NCBI GenBank assembly: GCA_002917075.1
Contig: NTMA01000017.1
Span: 486,752 to 550,751, forward strand
Direction of reading: 5' to 3'
DNA length: 64,000 nt
Source of the DNA: Hawksworthiomyces lignivorus
Lineage: Eukaryota; Ascomycota; Sordariomycetes; Ophiostomatales; Ophiostomataceae
Positions 22,296 through 33,098 of the stretch are shown one piece after another. Position 1 is the stretch's first letter, and the number at the start of each line of letters is the position of its first letter. The notes under the pieces were generated by a model. The model searched no databases and was not told the DNA's origin. It saw nothing but the letters and a program-made list of their open reading frames with translations. Made by a program: the position numbers and the translations under genes.

Positions 22296-25200
22296 GCCTC
22301 GTCTCTTGCCTCAACCTTCGTTGCCATACCCCTTCTTTGTGTATCTCTTCATGAGCGCATGCTTTTGGTTCCACTTGCTGCACATGATGTCTTTGTTTCA
22401 GTTTTATGTGTGATGGTATCCTTGGTTTGACATCGGCGTTTTATGGTCCTTTTTGGAAGGCGAGGGACGGTGGCGGAAATGGGTATATTTTTTGAAGTGT
22501 GTCTGCGTGTCTCGTTGTATATGCACGCGTGATGTATGTGTACGCTGGTCGCTGGTCCTCTCTTGCGTTGGCTCTCTTCCCGTCAGAGGGGCCAATGCTT
22601 AGTTGCTGCGGTATTGTCTTGATGTATGGATTGGGAGCGAGAGTCTCGCTATTTTATCGGTTTTTCTCTCACTTTTGGTCTTTCATCGCGTGTGCACGCT
22701 AACACTGTACAATGCGAATTTCTACAGCGGACCTGGGCGGACTACGTAATGACGGGCAGGGTGTCCCTTTTTTCAACTATTTTAACGTATTGCTTTCTGA
22801 AATTTTTTGCCTACTCTTTCTCCTGGCTCGAGATGTGTGTTACTCATTGCTCAAGAAGATTTATTTGGAAGACGTAGAGAATCACAAAAGTGAGAAAAGC
22901 GCAGCCAAAACAGAGCGTGTAATAGCGCGCTCCTCCAGACGCGCCGGAAGAAGAGGAGTCGCGGCGCAAGTACTCCATACTGTTCGAATGGTTAAAAGAA
23001 CACGGAGCAGTACTGAGGGAGGAGGGCAAGAGGGGGAGCACGGGAGGAGGTGGGCACAAGATGGCGCTGCGGAAAATGACGAGAAAAAGGAAATTTGCCC
23101 CTTTGTTTACATTTTCGGAAAAAGGGGGAGGCTGGTCTCTTTGTTTAAATTCTGAAGTGCGCGCATCACGTGTAGTCCGATACAGAACGGAAAGGTATTT
23201 CCCGCAGAGCCGAGACAACAAAAACGCCTGAAGGCACAAAGTAGAGGGCGGGAAACTGGACAAGAGCCTGGGCAGCTGATAACTAATACTTGGGAGGTTT
23301 TTTGATTCCTGAAATGTGTCTGGCGGCTGATGGCGAGGCAAGATACGTTGATAATCGGACGAGACCAGAACACTTTGTCCAATTGGTGAAAGTATTTCTT
23401 TAGCGGGCAGGTTGATCTACACCGTTTGAGGTGACTAGAGAAGGGACACCATTTTGTGCGAGTGCATAGCGGTAGACTATAGAGCTGTTTGCTTAGACGA
23501 AGGCCCTTTCCCCCACTTTGAGAAAGGCTGTCTTCTCTTTCTGGTCTTCTTGGAGGCTAAGACTTACACGCCATGCGCAGATGGGGCCGAATCGCTCTCT
23601 GTTCGAGCTGCGGATGGCCTGGCTCACTCTCTCGCCGCCTTTTTAACCCTGCTCGAAAGCCTGGGTCAGGGTCCACAGGCTGGACACGCTAGGAATAGCA
23701 CGTATGAGTACTCCGTATGCTCGCTGCTCGTGCGCTAGAGGTTAACTTGTGGTCGTACGGAGTACGGAGTATGGCTGATTACAAGAACGAGTGGATTCTG
23801 GCCAGATTGATTTGCATCGATCACCCCGGTTTTGCAAGCGACGTGTAGATAAGGTGGTATTCTGGCTTGTGCGACCAGCTAATATTAACGAGAACTCCGT
23901 ACAGAGCCAGAAAAAGAACATGGCGCTGCCAGGAACGGGACAGGCGCAAGCCACACACTGGCGGTGCAGTTACAGAGCCACCAGTATTCTTCAGTTGCCT
24001 AACTCGGACAATGCGCAAGAACACCAGCAAGTACTCGTATGCTTGGAACCACAACAGCGACCAAATAAAAAAACAGACCACCTAATAACAGCCCTGGTTT
24101 CAACCGCGCTGGAGTATTTTCCCCAACGGGTTTCATACATAGGGCATGGAGTAATACAACCCAAGCAAACACATGCTACCAATGCCACTGAGAGCAAAAT
24201 GTCTCACTCTCTGCGATGTGCACCATCGCTAAGATGGCTTCCGACTTTTGTTGTGGAGGACACGTTCCAGGGCACTCACAGAGAAGTTTTACATTCGTGT
24301 TCCGGACTCACTGTCTGGTTCGCTGGAACTTTTTTCTGAGTCGCTGAGCAAAGACACCTGACACAGAGCTGAGATCTGCCAATTGACAAAACACATTGTA
24401 ATCATTCTTCCTTTGTTCTTTCCCTGCCTGGTGTCTGAACGTGTGGCCCCGCCCCTCCCCAGATCCAATCGTTCTTTCCCTCAAACCAGCTAACTGTACG
24501 AGTACGTAAACTCGGGTCTCACCTGCCTACCTTTGCTGGCCTGTCTTTCGCCCCTCACCACCCTCCATCTCTCCCATCCTGCTGCAGCGCACAGCTCTTT
24601 CTTCCTCTCTTTCTCTCCCTATGTCTCTACCCGCGCGTATCCGTGCTGCCCGAGCGGAAAGGGCGAAGGAGACCAAGGAATCGTAAACGGGAGAGCCAGG
24701 CAAAAAAAAAAAGGAATGCGACATACGTATGAATTGCGGAAGGGAAGGAGCAAGTCTCTGGTCTGCTTGGCGCCCCTCTCTGCTCTGTAATTTTGTCTCT
24801 GCTTTGGGACGGCTTTTTTCGTTTCTTGTGTTTCTTTTTCTTGCGGCGTCTTTTCCCTCGCTTTCTTTCTATTTTCTTTCCTTTCTTTATTGGAATCTGC
24901 CTGCTTTTCTTCTACGGCGCCCTCTCTTTTCAACAAAATATCCACACCGGAATTCTTTTGTTGTTCGCGAATATCGGCTCTGCCTTGTTGCATCTTTGTT
25001 TGCGACCGCGCGTCATAACCGCCGCTAAACTAATACGACCACAGTGGTGCCAAACAACCCACTCAACGCCAGCTGGAGATTACCAGGTCCGATTTTTCGC
25101 GTGGGAAGGCAACCATCTCACCGGAGCTCTTCATTAGGAGACGTGCAGCTGACGGGGCCAAAATCAGAGTACGAGAGGACAGAGAAGAAGAGAAGAAGAC

Positions 25201-25874
25201 GAGGCAGTCGGAAGAAAGAAGTCCAAACGAGAAGGCGGGAAATAGCAGCAACGGGACAACGGGGCACAACGGTGGGAAAAGAGAGAAGGAATCCAATCTA
25301 AACCGAAGACACGGAATCAGCGGGGAGCAGCAATGGAGACCGGATGAAGAAGCTGACCTCGCCTCATTTTCCCCTTTTTCTTCTCTCTTCGTTTTCGCTT
25401 CTTAGCTGTGAGCTGGTTTCTGTCTCCTGCTTTCTGAACGCTGCCTACCGCCAATTCTCGTTCTGTTTTCTACCTCTTCCCTTTTCTACCTCTTCCCTCT
25501 TCCCTCCCCCTTTTCTGAAATTTCGCTCGCATATTTCTGGGCGACGAGGCAATTGATCTTTCCACTAAGTTGCTCATCATTTTGACCTACACCGCCAACA
25601 GCCAACGAAGCAGTCCGTGTAAAACTGCCATCTCCAATTTCCCAACGGTCTGCCACTATCACCACTACTACCCCGCAGCACTAGGAGAGACCGCCCTACT
25701 GTTGCGAGTTCCATTATCAAATTTGTCTAACGGTCTCGTCCTCTCGATCCTATCTTGCGTACACATTCACAAAAGAAAGCGCAAGCTTTCTGTCCTTTTC
25801 TCACACACTCTCATTCTCTCTTATTCTTCCTCCATTTACCTTCCCTCCCCTCTCCATATTCAAACAAATTCGCC
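22296..25874. other. intergenic DNA between histone H1 and the NPF protein gene
   Basis: About 3.6 kb with no supportable gene. Two GTACGGAGTA-type words stand at 23,755-23,771 and one GTACGAGTAC at 24,496. The plus strand is C/T-rich at about 24,780-24,920 and again at 25,345-25,860, directly upstream of the next ATG; the second tract is the likely promoter and leader of that gene. The 182-codon frame at 23,791-24,339 resembles nothing I know. Confidence 0.6.
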
Positions 25875-28358
25875 ATGGCCGAACCTCCGCTCGCTTCGAA
25901 CAATCCCTTTCGCCGCAAAGGTACATTTCCCGCTACTCCTACGTCTTCTGTTCCCACTGCTGCCTTCTCTGTCACCACCACGACCGGCGCAGGTGCTTTT
26001 GCCACCGACGTAGCTTCCCCCGCCTCGATATCAAAGAGTTCCACCTTCCCACTTACATCCCCAAGTTCCAACCGCCAATTTTCCTTCGATTCCGAAGCTG
26101 CCGGAAACCCCGGCACCTCCGGCATTCCTGATTCTCCCTCCATCTTTGAGCAGCCACAGCTGCTCCACACACAACCAGCTCGGCAACATCCAACGGGCGA
26201 TGAATTCCGAGAACAGCTCCAAGCGCTGCCCAAATCATCCGCGGCTCCGCCGTCGACAACGTTCTTGAAGCCAAAGCCCATCAAGAAAGTGCGAGTCCAG
26301 TCTCCTCCTCCTTCCTCCCCAGACTCTGTCGATGCCGATTTTGAAGCTCGGTTTCCTGCCAACCTGCCTGCGGCAGGTGCGCCGACCGCGCCGACCGAGA
26401 GCTACGGAAGCTCCAGAAGCTCGAGTGGTGGCGATATACTGGAAAGTCACCGCATACCCAATTACGACGACCTCAGCAGCGAATCGGAAGACTCGGATGA
26501 CGATGATACGAGGTTTGCGCCTGCAGCCACTGCCGCACATACAGCGCAGCAGCGACGACCGCCAAACCCGTTTCAGAAGACGCTGAAAGACATCGAATCT
26601 CAGGCAAAGGGCGGCGACGAAGAAGCATCGACAGCAGAGACATCAGCTGCGCCCGGAAAAGGTGCGCTGGACGTAGATGCGTTCAGCCGACTTTTGCTGA
26701 CGGGTCAGGCCGGCGGTGGCAGCGGCGGTGGAGCGCCGCCTCGTGTTGGAGGAACAGCACCTGATGCTGGGAGCATGACTGACGCGTCTTCCACGTCAAA
26801 GCAGTCTGTTTTTGACGCAGCACACGCATCATCAGAAACACCTCGGACATCACATGAAATATCTGAGACCGACGACGACCGGAGTGGCCTGATTCAGACG
26901 ACGACGCCGCAAACACCCTCTCAGCGGCAGACTTTGCGGAAGAAGCCGCCACCACCGAGCTCACGGCACGGTAAACTGATTAAGACGCAAAATGATAAGG
27001 ACAGAGAAGCGGAGGAGCCGACACCAAGCAGTCGCAATAAAAGGAGCAGCGGCAGGCCGTCTTCATCTTCATCTGACGTGAACAAGCCGCTCCCGCCGCC
27101 ACCCAACCGCCAGTCTGTGGATGAGGATGCTATCGAGAGCATTTTTGATCGCGAAGCCGCTGGAAAAGTGCCAGAGGTCGACCTAGACCCTGATGTCTCC
27201 GACGATGCTGTACCCCCGCCACGCCCACCAACACCGCCCAACGCGTCCCACTCGACGGCTTTCTCTCCTTCCCACCCCATCTCGGATTTAGGAGCTGAGG
27301 CCTTACTGGCATCAGCAGAAGGGACTGCGTCTGTTCCAGTTACTGAAATATCACCGCCGCAAACAAAAAAGCCGACCCCTGCCCCGCCACCTCGACGACA
27401 AGCCCACAACCGCTCTGAAAGCAGGGGGGCGGCAGCACAGCCGACATACACACCAGTAAAGGTGCAACAGTCAGGCGAGGACACAAATGAGCAGCACCGC
27501 CAACACGTCCACGATAGGTCGCCTCTTGGCTCCCCTCGCTCGTCCATAGATTCCACACGGTCAAGATCTTCTAGCATCAAGATAGCTCCCGTTAATGTCC
27601 CCGCACCTCCGCCTCCACGACGAGCTAATCACGGAAGCCGGCCATCGACGTCGTTTATCTCTCCATCCGCCCTCTCCTTTGGCTCTGCACCGTCAGCATC
27701 ATCCAGCCCCTCTGCGATCTCCGACAACGACCGTTCGCCGGTTCACTGGCCGAATGCGAATGCCGCGGCTGCGACTACCACAGGTAGCACAGCAACCCCT
27801 GACAGCGTCGGTTCTGGGTTCCTCAACAGAGGAATGGCGACAAGCGGGTCTGGCAGTTCAGTGTCGACACCCAATCTTCTTTCTACGGGCACAGGAGTGC
27901 CCGCAGCAACAAAGTTGGCGAAGCCGCCCCCGCCGCCGACGCGCAACGCGTCCGTGCGGCATAAAGAGGTTCGGTCGACTTTGCCAGCTGGAGAATACAG
28001 TAGCAGCAGTGGACGCCCACCAAGTGTGGCAAGCGTGGACGCCATCTCGCGCCGTGTGGGGCCGCACTCGCATTCACAGCACCAACCGCCGCCGCCGCCG
28101 CCTAGACAGCGCGGCAGCAGCCGAGGCAGCATGGATGGGCCCTCGGGACCGGCAGTGACGCCTTCAGCAGCAGGAGCGACGCCACGAAAGGTCAGTGCAG
28201 GACTGCCATTGCCGGTAGAGGAAGAGAACGAAGGACAAGGAAGTCAAGTCTTGGACGGCAGCTCTGCGGCGAACAACATCCTGGCCGATCTCGATGCACT
28301 GCAGAGAGAGGTGGATGCATTGCGTGGGCAGTACACGAAAGCTGGTGGCACAAGCTAG
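25875..28358 (+). CDS. proline-rich, NPF-motif protein of unknown function (possible endocytic/actin adaptor)
   Basis: I do not recognise an ortholog. The 827-residue protein is one exon; the ATG lies in a good context (CGCCATGG), and upstream codons in the frame lack another ATG. It is almost wholly low-complexity: Ser/Pro/Ala-rich, with no folded domain visible. NPF tripeptides occur at residues 10-12 (SNNPFRRKG) and about 230-232 (PPNPFQKTL). There are at least five proline clusters followed by Arg (such as KPLPPPPNR, APPPRRQ, VPAPPPPRR, PPPPPTR and PPPPPPRQR), which resemble SH3-ligand sites. The C-terminus (about 797-822, NILADLDALQREVDALRGQY) is a short predicted coiled coil. NPF binds EH domains and PxxPxR binds SH3 domains, so a role in cortical actin or endocytosis is a reasonable but unproven guess. 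Confidence 0.8.
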   Translation: MAEPPLASNNPFRRKGTFPATPTSSVPTAAFSVTTTTGAGAFATDVASPASISKSSTFPLTSPSSNRQFSFDSEAAGNPGTSGIPDSPSIFEQPQLLHTQPARQHPTGDEFREQLQALPKSSAAPPSTTFLKPKPIKKVRVQSPPPSSPDSVDADFEARFPANLPAAGAPTAPTESYGSSRSSSGGDILESHRIPNYDDLSSESEDSDDDDTRFAPAATAAHTAQQRRPPNPFQKTLKDIESQAKGGDEEASTAETSAAPGKGALDVDAFSRLLLTGQAGGGSGGGAPPRVGGTAPDAGSMTDASSTSKQSVFDAAHASSETPRTSHEISETDDDRSGLIQTTTPQTPSQRQTLRKKPPPPSSRHGKLIKTQNDKDREAEEPTPSSRNKRSSGRPSSSSSDVNKPLPPPPNRQSVDEDAIESIFDREAAGKVPEVDLDPDVSDDAVPPPRPPTPPNASHSTAFSPSHPISDLGAEALLASAEGTASVPVTEISPPQTKKPTPAPPPRRQAHNRSESRGAAAQPTYTPVKVQQSGEDTNEQHRQHVHDRSPLGSPRSSIDSTRSRSSSIKIAPVNVPAPPPPRRANHGSRPSTSFISPSALSFGSAPSASSSPSAISDNDRSPVHWPNANAAAATTTGSTATPDSVGSGFLNRGMATSGSGSSVSTPNLLSTGTGVPAATKLAKPPPPPTRNASVRHKEVRSTLPAGEYSSSSGRPPSVASVDAISRRVGPHSHSQHQPPPPPPRQRGSSRGSMDGPSGPAVTPSAAGATPRKVSAGLPLPVEEENEGQGSQVLDGSSAANNILADLDALQREVDALRGQYTKAGGTS

Positions 28359-29494
28359 GATGGTTACTAGGCTTGGAATATTCAGACGATCTCGTTTTTA
28401 AACGTCCTCAATGGACTATTGTTGTCTTGTATAAAAAGAGTTGGCATCATAGTAAGGTCCTAAAATGGATATATAGATGTATACTTATTTTGGATTGTTT
28501 GACAGCTCCTATCACTAATCCATTGCTGGGAAGCTTATAAACCCCAATCTCTCTTTTACCTAAGTCTCTACGTGATAGACCGGTGTTCGTTGGCCGCATC
28601 GATGCGCCTGATACCTTTTCATGGAGATGAAGCCCGGATCGTGCTGGCCGTCAGTGCTACCGAAAGGCTCTCTGTGCTACCATCGCAGTCATTATCGCCA
28701 TGATTCCTGTTGCTCGGCAGGGACGTATACTCAGTGGCTGTTTAATTCGTTGTGATTATGGACGGCGTCATGTCTTTGCGGAAGGATAGCCTGTGACAAG
28801 GAGGCGGGGCGCTCGCAGAACGAAGGACAGCCATGGTAGGTGAAAGTAATAAAAAAATGGTGAATTAGGAAGACAGAAGGTGGCCAAGGAGGAGAGACGA
28901 AGCTACAGCCCGATCACTGGAAGTCTCTGATGCTGTCACGATCTACGTTTAGTATGATGTTGAAATGGGGCAGTTACGACAGACGTTCAATGTACCTTCC
29001 GGTTAATGTCATAAAGGAAATGTGATCTAATGATGTTAGATTTGTTCGAAGAAAAAAGGAAAGGTAGCCGAGTGTATATACACATAACATATATTTGTTA
29101 AGTATGTTGTTTAATTTGTTGCGTTTCTGTTCTATTTATCTGCCGCCCCATGGCAAATGCAAGAAAGCTGCAAATTCTATCCTCCTAGCAAAAAACTTCC
29201 GAATCACAAAACGACATAGGAGAATGGAAGGAAACCAAAAAACGAAAGGACCGAAAAAGGGATCCGGGTCCAACACAGAAAAAGAAATGCACGGTTCAAT
29301 GGTACATGGCTCTATAGAACAGGCCCGTTCGTCCATCCTACAGCCTTTTTTCTTCATTCCAGGATAATCATGCCCGATCCTCTAGACTCCCGCACGACAG
29401 CTTCTACATAGCTAACTTGCAAAAGGGGGAAAGGAGAGAGAGTGTGTGTGCGTATGTGTGTATGTGTGTGAGAGAAAAAGAGAGAGAAAGCTTC
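28359..29494. other. intergenic DNA between convergent genes
   Basis: About 1.1 kb between two convergent 3' ends. It is AT-rich and should contain both 3' untranslated regions. I see no gene, repeat or structured element. Confidence 0.7.
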
Positions 29495-31311
29495 TTACAG
29501 CTTCATGCCGGTGGCCTTGGCGACGCGCAGGCTCTGGCGCATGCTCAGGTCGAGCATGATCTCCTCGGAGCCGCCGGGGATGGCGTAGGCGCGGACGTCG
29601 CGGTAGAGGCGCTCGACCTTGCCGCCCTGGCCGCCGCGGGAGTAGGAGAGGCCGCCGAAGATCTGGCTGGCCTCGCGGGCGCAGAACTCAAAGGTGACGG
29701 TGCTCTGGGCCTTGAGGCCGGCGATGGCGCCGCCGAGGCGCAGCATGGCCTCGGTCTCGCCCATGGTCTCGCACTGGTAGATGAGGTTCTCGAGCCAGTT
29801 GTAGCTGGCCTCGATCTGGCGGGCCATGTTGGCGAGCTTGAGGCGGATGACGGGGTGGTCGATGAGGCGCTTGCCAAAGGTGCGGCGCTTGTGGGCGTAG
29901 CGCACCGACTCCTCGTAGCAGACGCGGCTGAAGCGCAGGCACTGGATGATGATGCCGATGCGCTCGTGGTTGAAGTTGGTCATGATGACGCGGAAGCCCT
30001 GGTTCTCCTTGCCGAGCAGGTTCTCGACGGGGACCTTGACGTCCTCAAAGGTGATGTAGGTGGTGCCGCTGGACCACACGCCCTGGCAGTCCATCTTGCG
30101 CGTGGACACGCCGGCGGAGCGCTCGATGAGCAGTAGGCTGACGCCGTTCATGCCCTCGCCGCCCGTGCGCACGGCCGTGGTGAAGTAGTCGGCCCAGATG
30201 CCGTTGGTGATCCACTTCTTCTCGCCGTTGACAATGTAGTGCTTGCCGTCGGCGCTCAGCTTGGCCTCGCACGTCAGGTTGGCCACGTCGGAGCCGGCGT
30301 CGGGCTCCGTGATGGCCAGGCAGATGCGCTTGTCGCCGTTGAGGATGCCCGGCAGGATGCGGTCCAGCAGGGGCTGCTTGCCGAACTTGACCAGCGGCGG
30401 GCAGCCGATGCCGAAGCCGCCGATCAGGTTCCACACGAAGCCGCCAGACGCCGACCGCGACAGCTCGTCCGTCAGCAGCATCTCGTGGAACAGGTCCCAC
30501 TTCTCCGGCGGCACCGACTGCACGCGGTTCGCCGTGTACTTGCTCTGGTAGTGCGTGCCCAGCAGGCCCGCTAGGTAGCCGCGTCGGCCCATCTCCTTGT
30601 AGATCTCCGGCGGCACCAGGCGCGCCTCGTCCCACTCGGTGACGTGGGGCTCGATCTCGGTGTCGATCCACTCGCGCACCTCGGCGCGGAGGGCGGCGTG
30701 GGTCTCGTTAAAGTAGGGCGAGCGGTACTGTTTCGACAAGAAAAAGAAGCTCGTCAACAGAGTGTCCAAAACAAGAAAAGAAAGAAAAAGACGTCAAAAA
30801 ATCAAAAGGAGAGAAAAACGTACGCTCTGGTACCATGATGGGTCGGCGAAGGGAATGTTGGCACCAAAGGGGTCGAGAGCATCGACCTCCTTGGAGACAG
30901 AGACAACCTCTGTGCTCTCCGCGGCGGCCTTGGGGGCCGGAGCAGGGGCCTTTGCTGCTGGTGCCGGAGCAGGCTTGGGAGCCTCCTCGACCTTGGGCTT
31001 CGTGTCCAGCGACCCCACCTGCAGCTTGCCCTTGTACTTCTTCAGGACGCCCTCGTTGTGGTACTTCCAGAACTGCTTGGACGCATCCTTGCCGGCAACC
31101 CGTGCGAGGATCTTCTTGCCACCTAGAAAAGGGGGTTCTCAGCTACAGCTCTCTATAGCAGTCTATTTAAAAATGGAGGTACGGAAAACAACATACCTGG
31201 GTGGTCGTCTTGGAACTTGGTCAGATCGTAGACGTCGTCGTCAATGACGATCCACAGAGAGTCTGGCTTGCTGTGGGCCGCCACTTCGGCCTTTGTGAAT
31301 GTCTTGGACAT
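29495..31311 (-). CDS. cytochrome b5 / acyl-CoA dehydrogenase fusion
   Basis: An FAD-dependent acyl-CoA dehydrogenase with an N-terminal cytochrome b5 domain, a fusion typical of filamentous fungi; it should oxidise an acyl-CoA to its 2-enoyl form. My model has three exons: 31311-31197, 31122-30824 and 30727-29495 (548 residues, phases consistent). The b5 domain (about 1-85) has both haem-ligand contexts, DDHPGGKK and YHNEGVL. A Pro/Ala/Lys linker (about 88-120) precedes the dehydrogenase (about 139-548), which shows FAD/substrate motifs such as ITEPDAGSD and KKWITNG, and RRTFGKRL. At the usual medium-chain base position the sequence reads AIPGGSEEI, with no Glu. The Glu of NHERIG (about residue 393) lies where isovaleryl- and long-chain enzymes keep theirs. 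The C-terminus (GMKL) is not a consensus peroxisomal signal, so location is open. Third codon positions are almost all G/C. Confidence 0.93.
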
Positions 31312-33098
31312 CGTGTGAGAGAGTTATGTAGAGGACGAGGGATGTGAATTTGGTGAAGAGACAAAAGACGCGAGGAGCAGGACACAAGCAGGTACAGAGA
31401 TATGGATAGACACAAACCAAAAGTGAGAGAAAAAGGAAGCAGGAGAGGCAGTAGGGAAAAGACAAGAATAAAATAAGAGAAAAAGAACAAGACAATTATG
31501 TACTCGGTAGTGTGAATTGCTCTGACTTTAAACTGGGGCGGCCACTGTCGGCAACGGAGACGAGGCAAAATGTGAGAAAGACAATCACATGCTTGAAAAT
31601 GATGCGACGGGCCATATAATCTTCAGCGCGTTGCGACGGGTGTTACTGGCATTGCAGGCCTTGGCTTGGTATCTTGCTGACGGAAACACAGTATCTACAC
31701 AGTACACTCCCCCATGGGCAAGAAGATCCATATTATACAGGTGTTGCTTGCGGTCCTTTCAGCAGAAGCCTCGATTGAGTGTGGAGGCGAGATCATGTGT
31801 GTGGGGGAGGCAAGCGTAATTCGCAAGCGACCATTGGTTGGACCGGCCGGTCGGTGATGCTCTGGAGGGGCGTGTTGTGTGTTAGAGTGTACGGAGTACG
31901 GAGTACGGAGTACTGGCAGCGATTACAGAGACCCCGTCTCCGTCCTCGTTTGTACACACATGCAACTCTACTGTCTATGGACGGCGTTGTATGCAGGACG
32001 TTTAGGTGTGTCAGCGACGGAGGAACGCTGACAGGTTTAGCTGTTTGCGGCGATTTTGCTGCATTGAGCACCAGGCGAGAGACACACACAGAGAAGCAGG
32101 CCTTGATCCACTGAGACTGGCACCTGGAAGGAGGGTTGAGACACAGTGCGAGCTGTTTAGGGGAAGGACAGTGATGCAAGGTGACTAGTTCTTAGTTAGT
32201 TGACAGGAAATGGAGCAGAGAATAATCAAAAAAAAAAGGATAATCATAAGCCAAAACAAAATGAATAAATGCTTCAGCAGAAGGCAATCGAGGGACCTAT
32301 ATTAATTTACGAGCTGCCATTTCGCTCGTGCTCTTGCCGTTTGCTACTTGTTGCAAGCTGCAACGCTGCAGCTGAGGGAGAAAGAAGAGAAGCGTCTTCC
32401 TTTTTTTTCATGCGCATGTGATGCTTTCCTCTCGCCCTTTGGCTCTCCCTGATGTCATTATTGGCATCGGCCGCGATTTGTTTGTGGGTTTCTGGGGCAC
32501 TGCCGCGCCATGCCGTGTGGTGTGGGGATGCCGAGGCATGTACGCAAACAATTTAGCTGTCCGAGCCACTTAGAGGACGCCGCAAGCATTCGAAATCTCC
32601 GAGCTTTTAGTGGGCTGTTTCGTGCTCTTATGGGACTCGTGGTCTCGGCCTGTATGTATCTGTTTTTGATCCGTTGGGAATACTGTGCTTGGGTTGAATG
32701 AAGGCCATATTCATTCTGCTCTGCTCAGAGCTATGTCTGTTTTCCGTCTCCGTTCTCCATTCTCCGTACTTGCATAATTATATCTTAATTGCAGAGGTCC
32801 CGTCAGTTTGCAGCATTCAAGCAACTAGCCCGAAACATATGCTTGTATCCACGGATTTCTTCAAATATTCTTTATGCTCTGCTCGGTTCCTTTTCCATGT
32901 GATCCTGACTAAAATTCCCTTCTCGCCCGTTGAAACGCCCAGAATCAAAAGCAAAAGCAAAAACAAAAACAAAAAAAAAATGTAGCAGACAAGTTTAGAC
33001 CCTTCGTAAATCACAACGACATAACCTCGCTCTTCTGGTATATGCAGATAGACAAACCATCGCCTCCACTTCCGCCCGTAGATCCTTCTCTGTCCCCT
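31312..33098. other. intergenic DNA upstream of the b5-acyl-CoA dehydrogenase gene
   Basis: About 1.8 kb between tandem minus-strand genes with no supportable gene. Just before the dehydrogenase ATG the minus strand is pyrimidine-rich (about 31,350-31,490), a probable promoter and leader. It also holds a perfect GTACGGA tandem repeat (31,889-31,913). A single CCGAGG word at 32,531-32,536 matches the core bound by fungal fatty-acid regulators FarA/FarB, but it is distant and may be chance. Confidence 0.6.
31889..31913. repeat. GTACGGA tandem repeat (three units plus GTAC)
   Basis: Three perfect GTACGGA units followed by GTAC. It is the longest tandem form of a word that recurs through the intergenic DNA of this window. 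Confidence 0.9.

Noticed and set aside
29417..30136. 239-codon plus-strand frame, Ala/Leu/Asp-rich
   Set aside because: It is the antisense shadow of the GC-rich acyl-CoA dehydrogenase exon; codon-end bias of the real gene creates the open frame.
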